Of a DNA stretch of 60,000 nt, positions 25,724-37,139 are shown in pieces. Location of the stretch: assembly GCF_037975245.1 (NCBI RefSeq), contig NC_092561.1:18049001-18109000 (forward strand), given 5' to 3'. This DNA comes from Apostichopus japonicus (Eukaryota; Echinodermata; Holothuroidea; Aspidochirotida; Stichopodidae). The notes under the pieces are model-generated. The model was not told the origin of the DNA and did not search any database. It worked only from the letters and a program-made list of their open reading frames with translations. The translations under genes and the position numbers were made by a program. Numbering within the stretch: position 1 is the first letter of the stretch; every line of letters starts with the position of its first letter.

Positions 25724-28700
25724 CCTGAGTCTGTATGCAAGGTAATGCCAACCGAATAGTACCGACCATATATTTTGTCGTGGTGACGCTATAGGTTTAT
25801 TCTGTACGCTGATGACTATAGGCGATTACTGCTGAAATTATATTAGCTTGTAACCGAACTGTAACCGACTAAAAACACCAACATAAAAACATTCATACCT
25901 GTCCAAGAACATAGTTAATATAAATTAATATCTTCATTTTATTTAAAATGTATGTCAGACTGTAGTTCTTCCAAACTCAGTGACATGTTGACCTAGTGGT
26001 AAGAATAGACATTTTGAAGGTTCTTCTACGTTAGAATAAGTGTAATGTGATAAATATAGATAAAGATTCAAAATGAGGCATGAACTCAAAGAGATATTAC
26101 TTGTTGTCTTGAAAGTGTCTCAACATTACCTTCAAGTTTTGACAAGAAAGAAAAATGTAAGAAGAAGTTTTTTCCTCTACCTTTTTCCTGATACTGAGTT
26201 GAGTTAAAGAAGCAAGTTAGAGGAAGTTAAAGTACAATGTGTACAGTTATCAAGATCTTCAATAGACTGACTATTTAAATTTATATGATAAAGAAAAACA
26301 AAACAATAAATCACAAAAGGCGACCATTTGCTTTCGAACGAAATATGACCTAGAGACAAGAGCAATCAAGAAAAACATACTTAACTTCGGTTGCCAACAG
26401 AAGCAAACAGTATATATATTACAACCAACTACGCGTGTTTGCATAAGAGCTGCTCTCTTTTGTTCGAATTTAACACAAAGGTTCCTAATATCAAACTTGC
26501 CAAGAGTCAAGAATAAATATCCATTTGCGTACCGATAGCATTTCACTATATAAGGAAACTTGTTCAAGTATGTCTTTCGCACGACAGAGGTTTACGATTA
26601 CAAATATTGACACGTATTCGTTGTACATATCAACAAAAATAGTACGTGAACGTTAAGCTTTAGTGCTGTTCAACGTGCGTCCTTTATTTATTCAAATTGA
26701 GTCAGATTTGTTTTATATGGAACGCGAAAAAGCAAAAGCCTTTAACAATGTCCTGCGAAAAGGGCAAACTTCGTTAACGTCCTGATTTGGGCCCAAGTCC
26801 CAAGAAAGAGAACGTTAAATGGGGCTGGAAAATATTCCATGAGTACCAATTTATGTTCCAGGAAATCCGTTATTCGTCAAATTTAACACTTAATTAAACA
26901 TAAAGACCTGATTAAACTTTATTAATTGACTTCATTGGCTGTTTTGAACGCAATGCAGTCTGCCGTAGTTTGCATGTGCGACGTACCCCACTGTCTTTAT
27001 CAGAGTCTAAAGGGAATAACTGGGATAAATGCTTCGGTATAGATACAAACCATAATATTAGCATAGATGTCCTTGTATTGGCAGCATATCATGTAAATGT
27101 TTAAATAAGTCAACTGATATTGTTAACTAAACGGTATACATTGTGTCAAAAATATAGCACCATTGCAGAAGGCATTACCCACATATTGTGTAAGTTGCAC
27201 CAAGGCAGCTTCAAATGCCATAACAGTTGTTAGTACCTTCATCAGTCTATACGTTGAAAACTGTGTTGAACTGACTTACACTTGCATATTTACACTCCCT
27301 ATGATCCTGATAGTTGCAAAAGCAGAAATTAAACATATTATATTGAAGCACTGAGGTTAAGAAAGGTGCATGAGTCCTGGAAACTGGTGATCTAAACAAG
27401 ATATATGGGCTTATACTAAACAGTTTATCAATGTATAGGAAGCTTGAACAAAGTAAGCAAGCAACATATATACTGGAGTAAATGATGCAGTTTAGAAGTC
27501 TTTCGAAAGAGAAATGACTAAGCAGAGTTTGTAATAACATATGATATGTAAATGTATTTTGGCTAGTCAAGCACGAGAACACCGGCGGTCGTACCACGGT
27601 TAAGAAAATGTTTCTGGCAAAAGCAGCGTAATAAACACTACTATAATGGCAACAACCTGATATCTGTGTCAAATCTAGAGGTAAAAGTTATGTGAAAACA
27701 TAGTCAGATTTCTATGTGTTGACAATTGGGACCAATTTTGTCTTGAGAATGTTTCATATAAACACAATATTAACCCTGTTGATAGCTTTTGCAAATATTC
27801 GATCAGATAAGTCATGTGTCATATTGTTCCCTTTGTATTTATCGTTTATGTCAACATTGTGAACATTATTGACGTTTAAGATTGTTTTATGTTGGTCTTC
27901 ATGGAAGAAAATAAACGTGTAGGAGGCACTATTCTGAGGAATTTACTGTCAAATAACAAATTACAAAAACATTTTGTATTTTCCCATCCACCGTTTATTA
28001 AGTCTCCATATAATCAAGTTTGAAAATGTTTACATATTGCAGAAATAATATACATTTAAATTCGCTAAGATGTGAATACAAGTTATATTACCATTTAAAG
28101 GAGCATTAGAATACCTTATAAAATTTACTTCTTTTTACTTATATGTGGCTATTCAATAATAAAAGCAACAGATATATCTTTTAATAATGTTGCAATGAAG
28201 ATATGCAACCACTGGGAACGAGTTCCATATAACACATTTCTAATAGGCTTGATGCCTACTTGTTTTTTGTACATAGCATTTGCTAAGCATCGTCAACCAT
28301 TGCATAAGTAGATTTAACGCAAAACTGAGGTAAAATAGCAAAATGCTGGAGATTTAAATATTGTACAAAGTTTAATACACAACTTGGTAATCGTAACTCA
28401 AAGAAGAACACGAAAATACTTTAACCGAGCTTCGCTCTTACTTAATCAATAATAATACCAATATAATATAGAACAGTACAATACTAAAAATGTACATTTG
28501 CAAGGCATCTTTTAAAATGAAGTAGGCGAGCTATAAAACTACGTTAATACTACCTAGGTGGCCTTGCAAACCACAACCACAAATAAATTCCATCAACGCG
28601 CCTGTTATTAAGCGTGAGTAATACTAAAGTCAGATATTATGACATTTTCATTCCATATGCTCAACATTGACTTCTAAGTTTTCGAAGTTCTTACTGGAGG

Positions 28701-28821
28701 AACTGATCGTCTTAGTCATTTCCATGCTAACATAAATTGCGAATAGAATGTTTAGATGGAGCCAAACGTTGTCAGTACTATTAACTTTCAACGCTATTTG
28801 AATCTTCTAAACACCTGCGTT
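25724..28821. other. Unit B spacer between small ORF and receptor gene
   Basis: Holds an old diverged copy of the receptor 5' flank (about 26815-27110) followed by a segment (27100-27560) related to 24391-24950. Frames across that segment share residues such as KAASNAITV and AASNART, but lengths and stops differ, so no gene is called. Confidence 0.5.
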
Positions 28822-30384
28822 CTAAAAGTTGGGATTGTCATACGCCGCATCAACAGGAATTTCCCCTCGGTATTTCGATGATCTGTTCTGGTATTGAGCC
28901 GTGTTTTTAATCTCATAATCGATCTCTCCCCCTTTTGCCATCGTGTCATCTGTCATCTCATATAAATCTATATCATTCCGACCAGTCTTAGCTTTTTTCG
29001 CTTTGCTAGGTGGTGGACGAGGGCATTCCTTTGTATCTTTTACTTTTACCTTCCTTAAAAGTCGGCAGTATTTTGCAATAACAATTACTAAAGCTGTGAG
29101 AAGAGCTAAGATAAAACATGTCAATGATATCAACACTATAAGGAAAACAGAGCTTTCTTGCTGATATTTTTCTTCAGTTGAAGTTTCGTGTGAATTGTCG
29201 AATGATACGTTGATGTCAACTGACACTGAACTCTTAGGAAAGAGAGGTGTGCATTTGAAGATTCCATCCAATGAAAAATTATTTATGATCAATTGATCTG
29301 TTTTCGTAGTCGTCGCGAACTGAATATCCCATCCGCTTATGGGACATGGAGGTGGATTGCTTGGAGTGAAAACCCAATCAAAAAACTCTACTTGGGGATC
29401 AGCTTTGATGAATGGACAACGCAGAGATAATTGTTTTCCTGAAATTGCCTGGATGTTTAATGTGGCATTCGAATCAAGCTTAGGAGGGCAGGTAAAGTTC
29501 TGAGGAAATAGTGACAGCAGATACTGTTCCTTGAAGATATCAGGGGTATTGCATCTAGGAGCAAACGTCAGTTCAGATGCTTGAATGGCTTGTCTTATGG
29601 AAGAATTTGTTTCAGCTATCCACCTTAAATTACAATCACAAACTATTGGGTTATTGTTAATGTATATTTTTACAGTTTTATTTGATTTTAAAAGAGCCAG
29701 TTCCTCTGTATACTCCATAGTTGTGATATTGTTGTGTTCAATGTCAAGATTCTTCAGTGAGGAAATCTCTAGCAAGTGTGTGAAGCCTATACTTGAAAGA
29801 GACAAGATGTAATTATAGCTTAGAACGAGAGTAAAGCTTCGACTGACACGGAAGTCAAATGAACCGGATGGTATGTAACTGATCTCATTGTATTTAAAAT
29901 CAATATATAGCCAGTCGATTCTATTGCGGACGATAATAGAACCTCTTGCTATATTCCTGATTCGATTGTTGTCGACATAGAAATAAAAATCACTCAATTC
30001 CTCTCCGCCGCTGTCCGTTACAAAGAATCCTGAAGAAAGCTCTTGTAGTGCATTATAGCCTAAGTGTACTGTCACCCTATAGCACTGGTTGGTTCTATAG
30101 GTTCCTGTTAAAGCATTAATTGCATTAAAACGAAAGTCATTGTAACAATATTGATTTTGAGCTGTCGAATTTGCAAAAAGTTCCCAGTTAATGATCTCAA
30201 GTTTGTTGTCGGAAAAGTTTATCGACTTTGGAGGATCAGTGCATGATAGTGCTGAGGTTAGATTGAGGTTGTTGCAGTAAAGGTTGGAACCGTAACAGCG
30301 GCAAGGACCGTCACATAACTCACACTCTAGTGAGACAGTCTGCCTGAGATATATCAGCAGTATCACGATGGTTATGGCTTTCAT
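28822..30384 (-). CDS. LRR-Ig transmembrane receptor, copy B (520 aa)
   Basis: Same architecture as copies A and C: signal peptide, cysteine-rich N-cap (CELCDGPCRCYG), LRRs, C-cap (NPIVCDCNLRW, then FTCPP), one Ig-like domain, membrane helix and tyrosine-bearing tail. The tail runs past QYQNR through SSKYRGEIPVDAAYDNPNF and stops there; copy C extends six residues further by a single base difference. YQN and YDN fit the pYXN pattern known for Grb2-type SH2 domains; that these are phosphorylated is inference. Strand residues differ from copies A and C (for example WLYIDFKYN where A has RLTISLQNN), whereas NEISYIPSG and NITTMEYTEELALLKSN stay constant. It lies alone on the minus strand, upstream of a LINE fragment. 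Confidence 0.92.
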   Translation of the reverse strand: MKAITIVILLIYLRQTVSLECELCDGPCRCYGSNLYCNNLNLTSALSCTDPPKSINFSDNKLEIINWELFANSTAQNQYCYNDFRFNAINALTGTYRTNQCYRVTVHLGYNALQELSSGFFVTDSGGEELSDFYFYVDNNRIRNIARGSIIVRNRIDWLYIDFKYNEISYIPSGSFDFRVSRSFTLVLSYNYILSLSSIGFTHLLEISSLKNLDIEHNNITTMEYTEELALLKSNKTVKIYINNNPIVCDCNLRWIAETNSSIRQAIQASELTFAPRCNTPDIFKEQYLLSLFPQNFTCPPKLDSNATLNIQAISGKQLSLRCPFIKADPQVEFFDWVFTPSNPPPCPISGWDIQFATTTKTDQLIINNFSLDGIFKCTPLFPKSSVSVDINVSFDNSHETSTEEKYQQESSVFLIVLISLTCFILALLTALVIVIAKYCRLLRKVKVKDTKECPRPPPSKAKKAKTGRNDIDLYEMTDDTMAKGGEIDYEIKNTAQYQNRSSKYRGEIPVDAAYDNPNF

Positions 30385-31049
30385 TTTGAAAACGTATTAA
30401 AAGTCCCGACAAATTTGCTGTTGAAAGGGGCTGGTATGTAAATCTTCAGCACCAATTTAAGTTCCAGAAAACGATAATCGTCAAATTTAACTTTTAATCC
30501 AGAAGAAGGTTCCCCTTAACATAACAACACGATGAAATTGTTGAATTCGAAAAATTTCTTTGACTTCATTGGCTGTAGTAAATGCAGCCAATTTAATTGA
30601 AGAAGTGCGAAATAATCCCACTGTCCATATAAAAGTCTAAACGGAATAACTGAGATAAATGCTTTGAAAAGGTATAAAAACATTCATAATATTAGCATAT
30701 AAGCCATTGTGTAGAAGCCCTTGCGTTGGCAGCATATCATATCAAACGCGTTTGTGGAATGAACTGTTCGACTTCCAGATTGTTGCTTTAGTCTTAAGTG
30801 ATTTTCTTTAGCGTTGTTGCTTCAAGTTGTAATTTAAACTACGTCAAATATGACAAAGACACTTTAGATCGTGCAAAAGGAGGTGAATTTCTAGCACGGT
30901 CATCTCGTAGTCTATCCAAGCTTGCCACTTATCACAAGGTCATAGTTGAACAGAAATGCAATGATGCGTAACATTGAGATACTTCCTTCTTTGGTTTGGT
31001 TTGTCACCAAGCAAGATCAACAATATAATTTAAGCATATGTTGCTGACA

Positions 31050-31863
31050 TTTCTGCCGGGGCCCATCCTCAATAAGCTAACATTAAATGACTGGAAAACA
31101 CAAATCATTCATTTTCGATCTAAATTCTGCAATGTCGATGTGGCTTTTCCTTCTATGAATATATTTAAATTGTACAATTTAATCATCTCTAGCCGCTAAA
31201 CGTCTCGGTTTTATTCTCGATGAGAAGTTTCAACTTTATGCACATATCAGAAATATATGACGCAAGACCTCTTTTAGAATATGCAAAATTGCTAGAATCC
31301 GCTAATAATTGAAACAGCTATCAACTGAACGCTTGAAATATGCTTTTGTTTCTTCCCATCTTGACTGAAAAAACCCTCTTCTTTATAATTAACCCAATTT
31401 CCAACTCCAACCCCTCTAACGTGTTTATAACTCTGCGGCCAGGGAGACGTCACATACATATTCACTCCTATCTTACGTCAATTACACTGTTTAGGTGTTC
31501 AAACACGCATTCATTAAAAAATTCTCCTTATAACTTGCAAAACGTATTGAGGTCTTGCTCCAAAATATATCTCTGATCTCTGATCTAATTCTACCAACGT
31601 AAACCTACGCCCATCAAATAAACTTCTTCTCAAATCAGGACCTCTATGTAAATCATCTTTGCATGGCGACAGCGCCTTAAAACCGTAGCTCCAAAACCGT
31701 GGTTTTCTTTTAATAATCGCAACATACCCTCAATATCTACATTCAAATAAAAACTCAAAATTTATTTATTTAATTACATTTTCGGTCTTGAGTATTTGTT
31801 CATATGTTCTTTGTACATCGTTTATGAACTTTTGTGTATATTGCCTTTTATAAAGTGTATTTT
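31050..31863 (+). mobile_element. CR1/L2-like LINE 3' fragment between units B and C
   Basis: Same fragment as 22880-23700 with more frame damage. Recognisable are the AAKRLG-type segment near 31190, SHLD near 31360 and YLFNYIF near 31765. Ends at a CCTTTTATAAAGTG tail. Confidence 0.75.
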
Positions 31864-33530
31864 TCTTATACAAACAAGGGCCATTTTGAAATGACTTGGT
31901 ATTCCAAACCGTATTTTGCGATTCATGAATATTTATTTTTAAAATGCTGATATTCATTGAACGAGTTAATTCAGTTAATTCTTTCGCAATTGGGGAAAAA
32001 ATAATTCAGAACAGGATTGGACTAGAATTTATTCTTTTACATTAAAAATTGCCAAATATATCCTGTGTTGTGTGCTCCAGTATAGGATGGCAGGTAACGG
32101 ATATAAACGACACTGATATTACGTGTCTTAAAATATTACATACGCAGTTACATTCCCATGCCTATGTGCCCTTGAATGCAGTCGCATTTTTTTTGTAAGT
32201 TTATGAATGTGATTAATTCTGATTTCTAGACCATGAACTACTTCACATACTTCAATGATTTGCTGTGTTGAGTTGAAATGAATATGAGATTCAGCATAAG
32301 AAATCTATCACAAAAACCTTTTTTAAACTTTAACGTTCCCATTATTACTGGAATGAGTAGAAAGACATATTAAGTACTTTGCGTATTGTCATTTTAGAAA
32401 AGTTAATGTCCCAGTGAGCAATATTGCTTTGCAAAGGCAGTAAAAAATGATTAATATGTGGTTTGTGCCTTTTCGTCACATTCAACGGACCGGTACAGTT
32501 GAAAGTGTGTTGTATGTTTTTTCTACCTTTGTAAAATGATAATTGCCACAATACATCAGCTGCTATTAAATGGTATTAAAAGTGCCATACATATCCCGCA
32601 AAGGAACCAAATTACACAGGGAATGCACAATTGTTGTGAAACTTATATCATGGCAGCTTCCATTGCCAGAACGGTGATTAATATCTTGAACAGTTCATGC
32701 ATTAAAACCTTTTTGAATTGTGATTTATATTCATATTGACACTATTAGTGATACTGAATGTTTGATCAAAAGAGAGCAAACATCTGAAATTTACTCACTG
32801 GGGTACAGAAAATTGAATTGTTGGAACTAGTGATCCAGACAAGGGGTTTTATGTTTAAAGTTAACTGGTTATTATTCTATAGGTAAACTTAAAGAAAAAA
32901 AGCGAACGACATATTGAGGCACTGGAGTATATGAAGTGATTTAGTAGTCTTTCAAAACTGTGTCAACAACTGTCAACAACGTGTCTTATACTTTATGTTA
33001 AGTTTACAACAATGACATCTGTCTATTGTTACCCTCAGATATGTCATTGGGTAGAGATTGAACGTTGCCCACATTGATTGACTGACTGACACGTGTCAAC
33101 AGTCACTCAAAATGATAATTTGCAGATCTGTTTCACACATTGTTTAAATCCAACATAATTTCAGCCAGCAAACTTTCAAACTGACATATTCATGGGGCAG
33201 CAACTCAAATATGAACTTCCACACGAGTGTCCCGGATGAAGTAATCTAGTTATCCTAATTGCAACCGGATGCTCTACAGAAATTAAATGCATATATGTTG
33301 AGTATCATGAGTCGAGCTCACAAATTATAACAAGAATGTCATACTTGCTTGAGAAAAGTGTACCGTGAAAACTGACAAATTTAAACAAATAAAATCGAGA
33401 AGATGAATGCTACATTTTTAATTCTTTTTCTATGTAAATAATGCAACTTATTGTGATTGTGGCTATCAAATCCTACACTAACATCTGGATTTTAACAGAG
33501 ATTTGTTGATCGGAGAACAGAAAGTATGTA

Positions 33531-33713
33531 ATGATTAAGTTATTAACTTTGTTACCCATATCAGCATCGCGGTTAGGTCACGGTTACGTCATCAATAATT
33601 TCAGGCAATATATTTTCACATTCGATCTCTTTAATCTTGAAGTCTTCATGAACTGTTCATGGGAATTGAATCAAAATCAAGCCCCTACCACATCTTACTA
33701 CTTCTCGTTTTAA
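33531..33713 (+). pseudogene. Small putative secreted peptide, frameshifted unit C copy
   Basis: Homologue of the ORFs at 17975 and 25526. It has several replacements (LLPISASRLGHG, NLEVF, NQNQAPTT). A one-base insertion near 33707 replaces the end with a stop after YYFSF, giving 60 aa. If the other two are real genes, this copy is decaying. Confidence 0.35.
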
Positions 33714-36700
33714 GCTAGTTTACTTCTGACCTAAGTCTGTATGCAAGACAATGCCAACCGAATAGTACCGACGATATATTGTGTCGTGATTGACACTATA
33801 GGTTCATTCAGTACGCTGATAACTATCTGCGATTACTGTTGCAATTATATTAGCTATCTTGAAACCGAACTGTACAGGCCTCAAAAAATCAACATAAAAA
33901 CATTCATACCTGTTCAAGGACATAGTGAATACAAATTACTATCTTTAGGTAAATTAAAATGTATGTCAGACTCTGGTTCTTCCAAACTTAGTCACATTTT
34001 TGACCTAGTGGTAAGAAGTCGTCAAAGTTTTTACCAAGAATTATCCTTTTCAGAGACGACTTAACTTGTTTAAGCGATATTAAACGTGAAAAGTGATTAA
34101 ATTATGGAGTGAATTCTCTAACAGTCAGGTAGAAACAACATTTGTTTTGCTAAAAAAACGAGCAAAATGTACCCGTTTACTTCTGCCACCAGGACACTCT
34201 GTTAGACTGTTTTATATCCAACTTCTCTTTTGTTGTAGTACTTCTGAAATAAAATATCGCCTTGATTACAATATTTAAATGACATTTTTTAGCCACGATT
34301 GCCAGTAACGTTCCATCGTATTATTAATAGGTTAACGTTTCCATTCTATTATAGTTACGCTTTCAGTTGGAATCGCTCTTCGATCTTGGTTCATAGACAT
34401 TTTAAAGGTTCTTCTACGTTAGAATAAGTGTAAAGTGATAATTATAGATAAAGATTTGAATGGGACATGATCTCAAAGAGATATTACTTGTTGTCTTGAA
34501 AGTGTCTCAACATTACCTCCAAGTTTTGACAAGAAACAAAAATGTAAGAAGAAGTATTTTCCTCTACCTTTTTCCTAATACTGAGTTAAGTAAAGGAAGC
34601 AAGGTGAAGGAAGTTAAAGTACACTATGTACAGTAATCCTAATCTACAATAGACTGACTATTTTAATTTACATGATAAAGACAAACAAGACAAAACAATT
34701 AATCACAAAAAGGCGTTAATTTGCTTTCGAACGAAAAATGATCTAGTGACAAGAGCAATCAAGCATAACATACTAGACAGTGTTGACTCCGGTTGCCAAC
34801 TGAAGCTAAACAGTATATGTATTACAATCAACTACACTTGTTTGCATTACAGCTGCCCTCTTTTGTTTGAATTTAACACCAAGGCTCCTGATATCAAACT
34901 TCTTTTTTTGCACAAGTGTCAAGAATAAATATCCATTTGCGTACCGATAGCATTTCACTATATAAGGAAACTTGTTCAAGCATGTCTATCGCACGACAGA
35001 GGTTTAAGGTTACAAATATGAACACGTATTCGTTGTGTATACCACCAACAATAGTACGTGAACTTTAAGCTATAATGCATTTTAAACGTGCGTCCTATAT
35101 GTATTCAATTTGAGCCAGATTTGAGTCAGATTTGTTGTATATGGAACGCGAAAAGGGCAAAACTCGTTAACAACGTCCTGCGAAAAGGGCAAACTTCGTT
35201 AACGTTCTGATTTGAGCCCAAGAATGAGACCGTTTAAATGGCTGCTATATATTCCTTGAGTACCAATTTAGGTTTCAGGAAATCCGTTTGTCAAATTTAA
35301 CACTTAATTAAACATAAAGATCTGATGAACTTGATTCCTTGACTTCACTTGGCTGTATTGAATGTAATGCAGTCTGCCGTAGTTTGCCTGTGCGACGTAT
35401 CCCGCTGTCTTTATTATAGTCTAAAGGGAATAACTGGGATAAATGCTAAGGTATAGATACAAACCATAATATTTGCGTAGATGTCCTTGTATTGGCAGCA
35501 TATCATATAAATGTTTAAATAAGTCAACTGATATTGTTAAGTAAACGGTATAAAAAGGGTTATAAATATCCCACCATTGCAGACGGGATTACCCACATAT
35601 TGTGTATGTTGCGCCAATACAGCTTCAATTGCCATAACAGTTGTTGGTACCTCCAACAGTCGATACATTGAAAACTGTTTTGAACTGACTTATACTTGCA
35701 TATTTACACTCCTTGTGATCCTGATAGTTTCAAAAGCAGAAATTAAACATATTATATTCAATCACTGAGGTAAAGAAAGGTGCATGCGTCCTGGAAACTG
35801 GTAATCCACACAAGGTATATGGGCTGATACTGAACTGTTTATTAATGTTTAAGAAGCTTGAAAAAAGGAAGCAAGCGACATATTAGCGCACTGGAGTAAA
35901 TGATGTGATTTATTAGTCTTTCGAAACTGTGTCTGTCAACGACTAAGCAGAGTTACATTTGTAATAACTTATGATATGTAAATGTATTTTGGCTAGTATA
36001 GCACGAGAACACCGGCGGTCGTATTACGGTTAAGAAAATGTTTCTGGCAAAAACAGCGTTATTAACTCTACAACAATGGTAACAACCTGAAATCTTTGTC
36101 AAAAGCTATAGTGGAAAATGATGTGAAAACATGGTCAAATTTCTATTTCTCGACAATTTGGACCAATTTTGTCTTGAGAATGTTAATATTAACACAATAT
36201 TGACCTGTTGATAGCTTTTCAAATTATTCGATCAGATAAGTCATGTATCAAATTGTTCTCTTTGTATATATCGTTTATGTTAATATTGTGAACATTATTG
36301 ACGTTTAAGTTTGTTTTATGTTGGTCTTCATTGAAGAAAATAAACGTGTAGAAAGCACTATTCTGAGCAATTTACTGTCAAATAACAAATTAAAAAATCA
36401 TTTGTTTATTCCGTTCCACCATTTATTAAGTCTCCGTATAATCAAATTTCAAAATAGTTACAAAATGCAGAAATTTTATATTTTTTTAGTTGCCAATATG
36501 TGAATATAAGTTTTAATAACTGAAGAAGTAAAATAGCTTATAAAATTTCCTTTTTTTCAGTTATATGTGGTTATTTAATAATAAAAGCAACAGATAATTC
36601 GTTTAATTATATTACAATGAAGATATACAACGTCTGGGAACGAGTTTCATATAACACATTTATAATAGGCTTGATGCCTACTTGTTTTTTGTACATAACA

Positions 36701-37139
36701 TTTGTTAAGCAATGTCAACCATTGCATAAGTAGATTAAACGCAAAACTGAGGTAAAATAGCAAAATGTTGGAGATTCAAATATTGTACAAATTTTAATAC
36801 ACAACTTGGTATTCGTAACTCTAAGAAGAACACAAAAATATTTTAACCGAGCTTCACTGTTACTTAATCAATAATAATACCAATATAATATAGAACAGTA
36901 CAAGACTAGAAATATACATTTGCAAGGCATCTTTTAAAATGAAGTAGGCGAGCTAAAAACTACATTAACACTCCCTAGGTTGCCTTGCTAACCACAACCA
37001 CAAATACATTCCGTCAAAGCGCCTCTTATTAAGCGTGTGTAATATTAGATATTATGACCTTTTCATTCCATATGCTCAACATTGACTTCTAAGTTTTGAC
37101 GTTGTGAGTACTATTTACGTTCAACGCTAGTTGAATCTT
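33714..37139. other. Unit C spacer between small ORF and receptor gene
   Basis: Collinear with 25724-28821. It carries a unit-specific insertion around 34015-34390 and the old duplicate segments at about 35240-35520 and 35540-35960. No gene supported. Confidence 0.5.

Larger units (their letters stand above)
23510..31680. repeat. Tandem unit B of the LRR-Ig receptor array
   Basis: About 8.17 kb from LINE landmark to LINE landmark. It contains a small ORF at 25526, the receptor at 28822-30384 and a LINE fragment at 31050-31863. Collinear with units A and C; it has a private tandem duplication at 24586-24797. Confidence 0.8.

Noticed and set aside
26271-26582. 103-aa minus-strand ORF in unit B
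   Set aside because: The same region in units A and C is interrupted by stops and indels, and no domain was recognised.
27163-27354. Plus-strand ORF with AASNA-like residues shared with 24391-24621
   Set aside because: The similarity comes from a duplicated DNA segment; frames break differently in each copy.
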